This document shows, in pieces, positions 1-8,383 of a DNA stretch of 10,469 nucleotides. Under the pieces are notes generated by a model that was not told the origin of the DNA, searched no databases, and saw only the letters and a list, made by a program, of their open reading frames with translations. Made by a program: the position numbers and the translations under genes. Each line of letters starts with the position of its first letter. Position 1 is the first letter of the stretch. The DNA comes from Euperipatoides rowelli (Eukaryota > Onychophora > Udeonychophora > Euonychophora > Peripatopsidae): the NCBI GenBank assembly GCA_003024985.2, contig PXIH01S0000061.1. One strand, given 5' to 3'.

Positions 1-292
1 CATTATTTATCCATGGTTTATTTAGATTTAATACCCCTTTCTTAGAAGGAACAAATTCAGAAATTACCTGCAGTAGATCATGTTTAAAGTAAGTACAACT
101 TTAGAATAATTTAAATATTGATTCGGTCACATGACTCAGCCATTTCATTCATTTATTTATAATTTCACAGAACAACTTTTACTATAAAATTAATAGTAAA
201 GTTGCAATAGAATTAATTATAAACAAACGAACGAAACACACTAGCATTGATCTTATATAACCAAATCAAACAAATACAGAAAATAATGATCG

Positions 293-326
293 TATATACT
301 GTATGCAGTAAATACTACAGTATATA
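293..326. repeat. Short hairpin, 11-bp stem
   Basis: The left arm at 293-303 (TATATACTGTA) is the exact reverse complement of the right arm at 316-326 (TACAGTATATA), with a 12-nt loop between. A perfect stem of this length is slightly unusual, but the arms are AT-rich and such palindromes arise fairly often in DNA of this composition. It could be a decayed MITE or simple foldback; no flanking target-site duplication was seen. Confidence 0.7.
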
Positions 327-481
327 TTTATATAATCAGTATACTTTATATAAATTTTTAATATGAATAAATGTTTATCATCTAATTATTCATTCTTAAG
401 TACCGTACTTATTATAATGACCATAGGCTATAAATTGTATACACTGTATATTGGGCCTTTGAGGCACAAATGTTGGGATAA

Positions 482-493
482 TTTTTTTTTTTT
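482..493 (+). repeat. T12 homopolymer run
   Basis: Twelve consecutive T. It may be replication slippage or the complement of an old poly(A) tail; no duplicated flank was recognised that would decide between them. Confidence 0.85.
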
Positions 494-759
494 AGTAAAT
501 TTGAAGGAAGGCTAAAATTTTAAACATTTCTATGGTATTGTTATTATGTAATTGTATTATTTTGTTAAGAACTACAAATATAATTGCGGTCTATCATTTT
601 TGTATTTTATAGTTAGGATAACTATAAAGAGGAAATGAATGCCAATATGTTTAGTAAAATGTCAGCTATTAGCATATATTAGGTATAATTTAATTAGTAA
701 TTTTTAGCTGTAAAATCTCAGATTACTTACAATGAAGTGTGATTCAATTTAAACGTGTA

Positions 760-1440
760 AATGTATTAGAGAGAGAGAAAAAATGAAAATTGTAAATAAA
801 AATAAAATGAAAGAAATGCTCAATCTCACGGTATGAAAATAGCTTTTACATTCTGGGAGGAGGAATAAATGTCTTCACCGAAAGCTGAAAACAAAGGAAA
901 AAAACTTAAAGAAAGAAAAAAAAAAGTTGAAGGAAAACATGTCAAGGAAGGGCATAAAAGGCAACAAAGGACACACTTCTTCCACAGTTCACAGGAGAGA
1001 GGGAATAGCCCAGTAGAATGATGAGATGCTACCAGGTCTAACAAAGTCCGAAACCTAAGATGAAAGTGCAATTAGAAATGAGATATCAGTATGGTAGGGA
1101 AAAAAAAAAAGATGAGTTGACAAAAATATATACATATATACAAAAGAGTAAAATTGTTATTTAAAAAGTAATGAGTTAGAAAATACTGATAGAAAAATTT
1201 AAAAAATACAAATTTTAACAAACTATGAAGTAAAAATTCTTGGAATAAATTAACAAAAAAAAAAAAAAGAGAATTGAAGAAAATAAAATCAATAACTGTT
1301 TATTAACCAAACACAGAATGGCGAAAATATTGATGTAATTAATTTAACAAACAACAAACAAAATAGGTATGAAGCAAACGAAAAAGAATTTATAAAATTA
1401 AAAAATAGAAAGATTTGCGTTAAAAAAGAAATTAGTCATG
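760..1440 (+). other. Purine-rich strand-asymmetric block
   Basis: The plus strand is strikingly A/G rich here, with GAGAGAGAGA near 767, GGAGGAGGAA near 856, GAAAGAAAAA near 910, GGAAGGG near 943, and A runs at 1100-1110 (A11) and 1255-1268 (A14). The bias continues as A-rich sequence to about 1440. The minus-strand open frame at 826-1071 is the complement of this block and reads as Leu/Phe/Ser/Cys-rich low-complexity protein, so it is not called as a gene. The block may be a degenerate (GA)n/(GAAA)n simple repeat. Confidence 0.65.
1115..1145. repeat. TA-rich microsatellite-like stretch
   Basis: Alternating AT/TA with one interrupting C (ATATATACATATATATAC) inside the purine-skewed block. 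It is a short imperfect dinucleotide repeat with no evident function. Confidence 0.6.
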
Positions 1441-2240
1441 ATTTTTAAAAATGGCATTGGATATTAAGGCAATATAAAAATATTAAGAGTATTAAATATT
1501 TTAAGAAATTATCAAGTTGGCGTCATTTTCATTTTGTTAGTTATCCATTTTGTTATTTTCATAGAATGAAAAGCTATTCGGATCATGATGTATAGATTTA
1601 TTCCTTATATCTCAGTTGATTTAACTAGGTTTGATCCCAAGCTATTGAGAAGATGTGGAGAAAACATTTGTTTCTGATTTTCTTAATTGGCTATCTTGGA
1701 ATCAATTATTAACAATTTTAAATTTCATAAAAAACTGAGCACCTGATCCAGATGCAAACATCGTTTAGCTAATAGAGAGAGAAATATAATGCCTATCTAC
1801 CTTATTAGTTTCAAAATAATCCACCACTTTAATATGGTGGTCAATTAATAATTTAATGTTATAATATTGATGTCACTTTCAAAATATTACAATTTGAATT
1901 TGTGCATAAGAAAGTTACAATCTCTAAGAGACACAATCTTTTTTTACTCGTATTTTGACAAGATCTTTGCATTTAACTTTTTAAATATTTCTTTCACCTA
2001 AAGCAAATTTATTTATCGCAAAGATAAAAATAAGGAGAACTGTAGTAGGTTAATCCATTAGAATATCGCTATTATGAAAGGCATGGTAATTATTTGGCGT
2101 ATCAGTTAATCATTTTCTTGACCAGTTCTCAAACTGAGAATCTGACTTCATCTACTGTTTATTAATTGCGAAACACTTATATCACAGGGAATAATGATTT
2201 CACCTGGATTTTATTTCCAAGTGAAAGGATAAAAAATCAT
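1441..2240. other. AT-rich non-coding stretch
   Basis: No gene is seen. The only local structure is a GC-richer hairpin at 1821-1840 and a tRNA B-box-like word at 1628-1638 that was judged insufficient to call. Stops are frequent in all frames. Confidence 0.7.
1821..1840. repeat. Small hairpin CCACCA/TGGTGG
   Basis: CCACCA at 1821-1826 pairs with TGGTGG at 1835-1840 across an 8-nt loop. The stem is GC-rich in an AT-rich region, so it is locally stable, but at 6 bp it may be chance. No T-run follows directly, so there is no reason to read it as a terminator. Confidence 0.5.
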
Positions 2241-2320
2241 AATCCTTGTAATTATTATTTTTTATTTTATTTTTATTTTTTATTTAAAGACTGAGAAGCA
2301 ATCAATCCTTGTAATTATTA
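2241..2320 (-). mobile_element. Candidate 5'-truncated retro-insertion with 17-bp TSD
   Basis: A perfect 17-bp direct repeat (AATCCTTGTAATTATTA) lies at 2241-2257 and 2304-2320. The 46 bases between them, read on the minus strand, start with an 18-nt non-A-rich piece and end in an A-rich tail of AAAT/AAAAAT units running up to the second repeat. A short body, an A-rich 3' tail and a long target-site duplication are the signature of target-primed reverse transcription by a LINE machinery. The body is too short to identify the source. A local duplication made during break repair could look similar. Confidence 0.45.
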
Positions 2321-3440
2321 ATGATTTTTGGATCGGACTCGGACCTTAAATTTTAAAACATTGAAAAACATTATCATCACATAGCACTTAAGTATTTCCC
2401 ATTAATTACTGGAAATCTAACATTAGAATTCTTGATGTGATATCATCAATAGAAGAATACACCAGCTTCAATATCATACATTCTATATGCAATGTGGTCA
2501 TCTGATTTACTTGCTAGTGTGGCGTTATTAAATTTTGTCATTGATAAGGCTCAATTAAAGCAGTATAAAATGTCTCCGTTAATAAATTTTTATATTAAAT
2601 TGAATTAAGTGCCAATTTATTGAAATTCTGTAAGGAAAAAAATTGTTTAAATGAGCTTTAGCATTATTAAAGTCATTATTTTACAAACAAAAAAGTTGAA
2701 ATACGAGGGAGCCAGTTATTTTTATTTTCAACCTCATATGGATTATGAAATCCATTCAGAAATAACAACCATGATTCTTTAAGTTAAATGTAGTATTTTT
2801 CTATTGAAATAACTTTTTTTTTTTTTTTACAAGTGGCTTAAATATACTGTATATTGGGCTAGCTGTAATCATCCTAAAATAATTGTAATGATACTTCTGG
2901 CCAGTTTAAATTAAAATGTGACTGTGATTATGTGTCACATAAACTTTGATCCCAGTCAAACTTTTAAGTTTGGCCAAGACATCAATAGGACTATTTGAAG
3001 TGGTTTGAGCTACCCTGATATGTTTTGGAGCCAGTCCTAAATAAAAAATATTCTAAATAAAGAATATTTATTAATTACCCAAAAAAAGTTTAATGACTTT
3101 TATTTCTGGAAGATTTCACACACTATGTAAGGTAAAGAAAAAACTGTGTAGTCGTGGTGGGGCTAGCCAATTATGTTTCTGCTTGATCAAAAATAATATT
3201 GAATCTACAAAGAAAGTACATGGTGCTCTAAAGCTTTATATTTCATTCCTTTTGTTAATGAAACATTATTACTTGGCTACTACTAAAACTCATGCAAACT
3301 ATTAATTTTTAATTTTTCTCCTGCAGAATTTGCTAAATTGGCACTTGATTTAATTTTAAAATGTCGAAATTTTATGGGATAAAAGAGAACTGATATTTTA
3401 TGCTGCTTTAATTAAACCATCACAATGACAAAAAAAATTC
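2321..3440. other. AT-rich non-coding stretch
   Basis: No gene is supported. It includes a T15 run at 2814-2828 and a 7-bp hairpin at 2957-2972 (CAAACTT/AAGTTTG). A 70-codon plus-strand frame at 3093-3305 has no recognisable domain and no homologue that I know, and is treated as chance. A splice-acceptor-like sequence ends at about 3325 (pyrimidine-rich tract, then CTGCAG), but no convincing exon follows. Confidence 0.65.
2814..2828 (+). repeat. T15 homopolymer run
   Basis: Fifteen consecutive T. On the minus strand it could be the poly(A) tail of an old retrocopy, but no target-site duplication was recognised nearby. Confidence 0.85.
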
Positions 3441-3457
3441 AAGTGACCACATGGCTA

Positions 3458-3496
3458 TAGATATTTTCTAGAAATAATTATAATGGAAAATATCTA
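3458..3496. repeat. Hairpin with perfect 11-bp stem
   Basis: TAGATATTTTC at 3458-3468 is the exact reverse complement of GAAAATATCTA at 3486-3496, with a 17-nt AT-rich loop. A second, weaker hairpin follows at 3537-3579. The word CTATAGATAT occurs at the left edge here and again near 3586-3595, so the two hairpins may belong to one decayed non-autonomous element of about 140 bp. That grouping is inference. Confidence 0.6.
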
Positions 3497-3536
3497 GTCA
3501 TTAAAGTATTAGCCTATAGGTTTCCACAAAGTCTCT

Positions 3537-3579
3537 ATATCTCTGGTTTTTATTAATACATTGTACTTTTCAGAGATAT
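3537..3579. repeat. Hairpin with 9-bp stem
   Basis: ATATCTCTG at 3537-3545 pairs with CAGAGATAT at 3571-3579 across a 25-nt loop. It sits about 40 bases downstream of the 3458-3496 hairpin. The significance of the pair is uncertain. Confidence 0.5.
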
Positions 3580-4332
3580 CTCACAACTATAGATATAAAA
3601 CAGGTAATTACAGATGCATTGTTTAGTAAATGTACCAATATTAAGGTGGATACATGCAACATCGCTGTGAAGATGAGGTAACCACCATTGTGATACCTTG
3701 GTTTTTATACTCCTTTAATATTCTAGACTTGACAATCAAAGTGATCTTGTTATCATAAAGATTTGGAAACGTTAATTCAGTGGATTAACAAGGATGATTT
3801 ATAATTGTTACGATCAGTGTATATCTAGGATAGTGACATTTTAAAACATTATTGTGGTTTCTTGATGTCAAAGTGGGGCCTTGAACTTTTTTTAAATTGT
3901 TTATGACTTAACTAATTAATATTATGTATTCCAATCAACATTTTGTAAAAAATTTAAGCCAAATGCTATTTTATGTAGGTTCATTTATAAGCTTTGATGT
4001 AATTTTCTTATGTTAAAAAAAAAAACCATAATAATAATACAAATATAGTTGACGATCTTTCTCTTTAGCAAGAATGTCAGCATCCATCTGTATATTTTCA
4101 ATTGAGCTAATGCAATTAATAATTTTTATACTAAACCTGTTCATTTGACAATAAATAATTGTGCAACTATTAATTTATATTAATGCTTGGTTTATTCCAT
4201 GATTTTTGAGATAGCATTGGAAATGTGAATCGGATACTTCAAAAGTTGATTTTCAAGTCAGATTCAGTCTTTAATATGTCCAATTGAACTGAAGCAGCAC
4301 TAATATTTCTATTAACAGTAACGATAAACATT

Positions 4333-4349
4333 AAATAATAATAATAATA
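4333..4349 (+). repeat. (AAT)5 microsatellite
   Basis: Five tandem AAT units with a ragged edge. Similar short AAT tracts occur at about 4027-4039, 4554-4565 and 7968-7981, so AAT is the prevailing trinucleotide repeat of the window. Confidence 0.85.
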
Positions 4350-4539
4350 TGGTGCTTTATGTCAATAGTTTAAATTACCGTTATAGATAATTAAATGCAG
4401 TTGACTTCATCTTAGCATTTCATATTATTGTTGTTTTATTTATTAGAGTATTGATTAGATTTACATTTAAAAATGATGAAATTAATAGGAAATCATTAAG
4501 TTGCTTTGTTACACTATTTCCTGCTCTTATTTTAATAAA

Positions 4540-4565
4540 TAAATGATAATAAAAATAATAATAAT
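4540..4565 (+). repeat. Imperfect AAT microsatellite
   Basis: Interrupted ATAA/ATA units ending in AATAATAATAAT. It is a short simple-sequence tract that could vary in length between individuals. Confidence 0.75.
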
Positions 4566-5161
4566 CCAATGTGTGAATCAAACTAAAAAGTGATTGAGAA
4601 AAAAATCAGGTTTTGTTAAAAAAAAAAACATTTATCAATGGGGGAAAAAAACAACTAATTTATTCGACTTAGTCTTCTTCTTCAGAGTGCCTCAAAACCG
4701 GAGTTTCATAATTTTTCATTGAATGCCATGCTGTTATAAAGCAGTGTCATGAGAAACTACGATTACTTCACCTCTAGCTAAAAGATGATCCTTTAAGCGA
4801 TATAGACAATTTAATTTTTATTTTTTGTACTTTTAGAAAAATATAGATATGATTAAAAATTAGGTTCGTAACTTTGAAGTTGATTGTCTAATAAAATTTT
4901 TATTCCTACACTTAAGATGAAAACGGACTGATCTAAAATTGGGTAAAACATGTTTTTTATATTATTGTTTTAAGATGAACCAATGAAATCATCTTATATA
5001 TAGCAAACAGCTTTTTGATTGCAGAACAAGCATTTAGTTGTAATGTATGAACAATCTATAGAATAAAGAACAGTCATGACTACAGCCATAAAATGAATGC
5101 CATTTTTAAAAGAAATCAATACCATGAATTTAAATCTCTTCATAAAAAAGAAAAAAATTCC

Positions 5162-5188
5162 AAAAAAAAAAAAAAAAAGTTTTTTTTT
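5162..5188. repeat. A17-G-T9 homopolymer foldback
   Basis: Seventeen A (5162-5178), one G, then nine T (5180-5188). The A and T runs can pair on themselves. Upstream bases 5144-5157 are also A-rich. The minus-strand open frame at 4994-5191 starts inside this block and gives poly-Phe/Lys, so it is a composition artefact and not a gene. The structure may be two abutting tails or slippage; assembly error is also possible at such runs. Confidence 0.8.
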
Positions 5189-5261
5189 CAAGGCAAAAAG
5201 AAAAATATACTTAAATTTAAACTTAACAAGTAGGCTACATATTTTAAAAGCACAAAAATGA

Positions 5262-5286
5262 CTCTATATATATACTTATATATAAA
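5262..5286. repeat. TA-rich microsatellite
   Basis: CTATATATATAC followed by TTATATATAAAT: a short, interrupted (TA)n tract. Confidence 0.7.
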
Positions 5287-5660
5287 TGAGCAAAGAGCAG
5301 AACAAAGAAAAATAAAATAAAATAACAGTTGAGGAATAAAGCCTGGGAAAGGATAAGAAGTGTGTAGAAAGGATGGTCCCCAGAATGACTCAAGCTGTGA
5401 ATGAAAGTTTTATTTATTTCTGTGAAACATGTGATAAATAATATTTAGGTAAAAACAACTTCTATGCAGGTTAGAGCAACACAATCACAAATTAAAAAAA
5501 AGGTTAATTCAGGACAGGCCGACAACTCATTTTGGAGAATCTTATAGCAAATGATTTTAACAAATATTAAAAAATGTACAATTATTCTCTAGAAATTATG
5601 AATATATAATTAAATTTCACATTAGTATAAAAATAGCTAATTATAGTATACATTTGTTTG
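5287..5660. other. Non-coding stretch, partly purine-rich
   Basis: Positions 5288-5380 are A/G-rich on the plus strand, a weaker echo of the 760-1440 block. The remainder is ordinary AT-rich sequence leading into the first dispersed repeat. No gene was seen. Confidence 0.6.
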
Positions 5661-5673
5661 TCTACGAGAGAAG

Positions 5674-5856
5674 TCCTCAACCACTCATCCTCATGCATTG
5701 TTTGATTCACTTGAAAGCCCTGCTAAAGCAGATTCAATTGTTGCTATTTTGGGCTCCATAGGACCTACCTTTTCCTGGGGATGAATTTTAGAGTAAAAGG
5801 AGCTCTGATGTTTGCTGATTTAGTGTATAGCAAACTTGGGAGCTCCAATTATTCTA
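5674..5856 (+). repeat. Dispersed repeat, copy 1
   Basis: This segment aligns by eye with 8384-8580 at roughly three quarters identity with small indels. It begins with the identical 18-mer TCCTCAACCACTCATCCT and shares TTTGATT, ACTTGAAAGCC, TGCTAAAGCAGA, GTAAAAGGAGCTC and AGCAAACT in the same order. Weaker similarity may extend left to about 5627. The 3' end holds an imperfect inverted repeat: GGAGCTCTGATGTTTGCT pairs with AGCAAACTTGGGAGCTCC at 15 of 18 positions. No coding capacity, poly(A) tail or clear target duplication was seen. It could be a SINE or MITE fragment or an old local duplication. Confidence 0.75.
5798..5847. repeat. Inverted repeat inside dispersed repeat copy 1
   Basis: The arms at about 5799-5816 and 5830-5847 match at 15 of 18 positions around a loop of about 13 nt. 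In copy 2 the left arm (GGAGCTCCAAAGTTTGTT) is closer to the complement of copy 1's right arm (16 of 18) than copy 1's own left arm is. The ancestral element therefore probably had a near-perfect palindrome here. Confidence 0.7.
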
Positions 5857-5951
5857 ATAACAAATATGTAAATGAATAGGAGCATCACTGTCATTTAAGC
5901 CAATCCTATTTATATCAGGAATAAATAGTTTCCTCTCCACTTAGGATTAAT

Positions 5952-6015
5952 GGATGTAGCTCAGAATGTTAGTATGTGGTTAATAAGTTATTTGTGAAAA
6001 CTTACCGGAAGACCT
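5952..6015 (+). pseudogene. Possible degenerate tRNA-like (tRNA-Ala 5' half) relic
   Basis: GGATGTAGCTCAGA at 5952-5965 matches the start and A-box of eukaryotic tRNA-Ala as I remember it, and TACCGG at about 6003-6008 lies roughly where the extra-loop/T-arm start would be. The intervening anticodon arm is not conserved and there is no B-box (GGTTCGA-type) sequence, so this is neither a working tRNA nor a clear SINE. A 14-base match can occur by chance, but this one falls at a functional motif. It lies about 100 bases after dispersed repeat copy 1. Confidence 0.25.
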
Positions 6016-6468
6016 TTTATAATTTGTAGGAAATTGTATTATTGGTTATAAAATATGACCAGTGTTCATGAGCAACTAAATTGCAAACACTGTTCACAGG
6101 TGTTCACTAGTAGTGGTTTGTTTTAATGATGATGATACTAGATTCGATATAAAAATCATGATGAATTCTGCAAACAAAGGTTCAAAGTCTGAAGGGGTAC
6201 TCAGAAAGAAGTAATATTTTTTCTGACTATAGCTATCAGCTCAATACAATATTAATTTTAATATAGCCATTATAAGATCTTAGGTCTGTGTTATTTGGCT
6301 AAAAAAATGTAAAGTATTTGAGGATGAAATTATGATGATGTCCTGAATTAACCTTTATATGGAAAATGTCATTAGCAAAATTTAAATCATGTCAAAGTGC
6401 ATTGTATCTAAGATTGCTGATTTATTTAACCAATAAGATTGTGAAATTTTAAATTTCCGCAATTCTAG

Positions 6469-6481
6469 AAAAAAAAAAAAA
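6469..6481 (+). repeat. A13 homopolymer run
   Basis: Thirteen consecutive A after TTCTAG. No upstream element body or flanking duplication could be recognised, so its origin is undetermined. Confidence 0.85.
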
Positions 6482-6546
6482 TCATGATTGTAAAGTGACT
6501 AACTAATCACCAGATTTAAATGATTCTTAAAATAATATGAATGAAA

Positions 6547-6567
6547 TTCTATGGTGAAACCATAGAA
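6547..6567. repeat. Tight hairpin, 9-bp stem and 3-nt loop
   Basis: TTCTATGGT at 6547-6555 pairs perfectly with ACCATAGAA at 6559-6567 around GAA. It is a compact, fairly stable foldback with no T-run after it and no neighbouring gene, so no function is assigned. Confidence 0.65.
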
Positions 6568-7118
6568 GAATTAACACAGCCATCATGTTTAATACAATTA
6601 GTGATTATAATCATGACTATTCTTTTATCATTTTGAATGTAATTAGAAGATTTGTTTTAATAGTAGCATGCTTCATAATATAAACTATTAAAATAAATGG
6701 ATCATCCCAATTAAATCAGTTTTAATTGTCTGATCTCTATCAATGCTTCCATACTTTTAAATTGACCAAATGAGATGGATATGCGATGTACGCTATTAGA
6801 CTAACCAAAATTTTCACCAATTCCAAGATTAAGTTTTTTCACTTTGTGCTTGGTAAAAGTCCAAGAAGGAATAGAACCAATGCATTGATGCCTCAATCAT
6901 TCACCCAATTCTAGGTGCATAGAAAATTATCAGTCCCACACTTTGGACTCCAGACATTTTTTTAAATAAGAGAAATGCCATACTTTGTATAGAGAGAGTA
7001 GAAATATCTCTGTGATGAACATCTGATGCCTGGCCAAGGAAATTACTTTTTCTCCACAGTTAAATTGCAGAGTTAAGAGAGTTAACAAAGCATATAAACA
7101 AACTGAATCTTGTTAATG

Positions 7119-7750
7119 AAGCTTGATTAAAATCTTATGTGTTAAAGAAGCATGATTAAGATTGTATATTAAAATGATGAAGGTTGTAACTTGTATTAAA
7201 AAAAGACTTCTTTAATACAAGTTACAACCATCATCACTAAGATTATATATTGTATTAAAGTATGATTAAGGTTATTTTATTAAAGAAGCATGATTAAGCT
7301 TATATATTGTATGGAAGAAGCATGGTTAAGGTTATATATTGCATTAAAAAAGCATGAAATTATATCTTGTATTAAAAAAGCATGATTAAGTTTATATATT
7401 GTATTAAAGAAGCATGATAAAGGTTATATAACTGTATCAAAGAAGCTTGATGAAGGTTATATATTGTATTAAAGAATCATTATTAAGGTTTTTACTTATA
7501 CTAAGGCAATATGATTAAAGCTGTTGTATTATAGAAGCTTGATTTTATTAGAGAAGAATGATTACATTTATATATTAAAAAGCAGTAATAAGATTGAATC
7601 TTGTAATAAATAAGAATAATTAATTTGTATATTGTAATAAAAAGCATGATTATGATTGTACTGTAACTTGTATTTATGAAGAATGATTAATGTTGTCTTT
7701 TATTGAGGAAATTTAGTGCTAAAGAAGCACGATTAAAGCTGCAGTTTGAA
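7119..7750 (+). repeat. Imperfect minisatellite, ~32-bp unit, about 18 units
   Basis: Units carry the core AAGCATGATTAAGG followed by TTATATATTGTATTAA. Recognisable starts include 7119, 7148, 7286, 7318, 7350, 7378, 7410, 7443, 7475, 7535, 7641, 7679 and 7725. Spacing is 28-33 in the best-preserved middle (7286-7500), and units decay towards the right end. Stop codons in TAA-rich units exclude a repetitive protein. One unit near the left end is inverted (see 7175-7236). The array lies between the two dispersed-repeat copies. Confidence 0.9.
7175..7236. repeat. 26-bp inverted repeat within the minisatellite
   Basis: Positions 7175-7200 pair with 7211-7236 at 25 of 26 positions, with a 10-nt spacer (7201-7210). 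The arms are minisatellite-like (TGAAGGTTGTAACTTGTATT), so one unit appears to have been copied in inverted orientation. The arms match each other better than most direct units match, which suggests that the inversion or its correction is more recent than the array. Confidence 0.9.
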
Positions 7751-8337
7751 TTAAACTTAATGTAAAAAATGAAAAATATAAAATTTGTAAAAAAAAAAAT
7801 CTTAAAAATATATACAGTATCTCATGGAATAAGGTAATATTTAAATATTGTTAATAACTGAAAGAGTGGCATCAGCAATCTTAGAAGACATACACTATCC
7901 CCAATTTAACAACTTCTTAAAACTGAAATTGAAATACAGTATGTTAAAAAATTAAGAATAATGAGTTTTATAATAATAATAAAAAATTTTTCAAGAGAAA
8001 TATACATTTAATTTTTGGCATTATCTCAATGAGATCATTGTTAAGCAACAGATTAAAAGATCCAAGGATGATATTAATGATCAAACATCCATACCGCTTC
8101 TCGTCAGATTTAATTTTTAATTCTTTATTTGCATTAAATTTAATAAATACCTAATTTATTTTTAATTATGGTATTAGTTATTATAAGCTCGTATTAAAAT
8201 TAACATATTATCCCATGATCTTTTATTAGGATACATTGTTCTAAATTATTTACATTAAAACAAGAAAATTATTTTAAAAAATACTACCGCCTACTTAATC
8301 AACTATACTGAATAAAATATCTCCAACAAATCTATAC
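7751..8337. other. AT-rich non-coding stretch
   Basis: No gene is visible. It contains an A-run near 7789-7798, an AAT tract at about 7968-7981 and many TTAAT/ATTTAA words. Stops are dense in all frames. Confidence 0.7.
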
Positions 8338-8383
8338 AATAAAAGAGTAGAAATGACTGTATATTAGTAAGGTCTGATAATTC

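Larger units (their letters stand above)
1..760. other. AT-rich non-coding stretch
   Basis: No gene is visible. All frames are closed by frequent stops and the base composition is strongly A+T. It contains the hairpin at 293-326, a T12 run at 482-493 and scattered TA-rich words. It could be intergenic or intronic, and nothing in it shows a function. Confidence 0.7.
3600..5140. other. AT-rich non-coding stretch with AAT microsatellites
   Basis: No gene was found. It contains short AAT/ATA microsatellites at about 4027-4039, 4333-4349 and 4540-4565, an A-run near 4015-4025, another A-run near 4617-4628, and a small CTT-type run near 4672-4684. None of the frames shows a recognisable protein domain. 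Confidence 0.7.
6016..7080. other. AT-rich non-coding stretch
   Basis: No gene was recognised. Small structures are a 9-bp hairpin at 6547-6567, a perfect 12-bp palindrome TGATTATAATCA at 6602-6613, and an A13 run at 6469-6481. A donor-like CCGGTAAGT on the minus strand near 6000-6008 has no credible exon next to it. Confidence 0.7.

Noticed and set aside
826-1071. 81-codon minus-strand open frame
   Set aside because: It is the complement of a purine-rich tract and reads as Leu/Phe/Ser/Cys-rich low-complexity protein with no domain; the signal-peptide-like hydrophobicity follows from composition.
1608-1638. Pol III-like A-box (CTCAGTTGATT) and B-box (GGTTTGATCCC) pair
   Set aside because: The boxes are only a few bases apart, far closer than in tRNA or SINE promoters, and the B-box has a key mismatch.
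1821-1840. Rho-independent terminator
   Set aside because: The stem is short and followed by TCAATTAATAA, not a T-run, and no bacterial gene precedes it.
3093-3305. 70-codon plus-strand open frame
   Set aside because: No recognisable motif and ordinary AT-rich codon content. A frame of this length is expected by chance in 10 kb read in six frames.
3311-3382. Splice-acceptor-like TTTTTCTCCTGCAG followed by a short open frame reading PAEFAKLALDLILK
   Set aside because: The frame closes after about 19 codons past the site, with no partner donor or recognised homology, so chance is the simpler explanation.
4994-5191. 65-codon minus-strand open frame
   Set aside because: It begins in the A17/T9 block and encodes Lys/Phe runs; this is a homopolymer artefact.
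5999-6010. Minus-strand splice-donor-like CCGGTAAGT
   Set aside because: The candidate exon upstream of it on the minus strand is stopped within about a dozen codons and has no acceptor.
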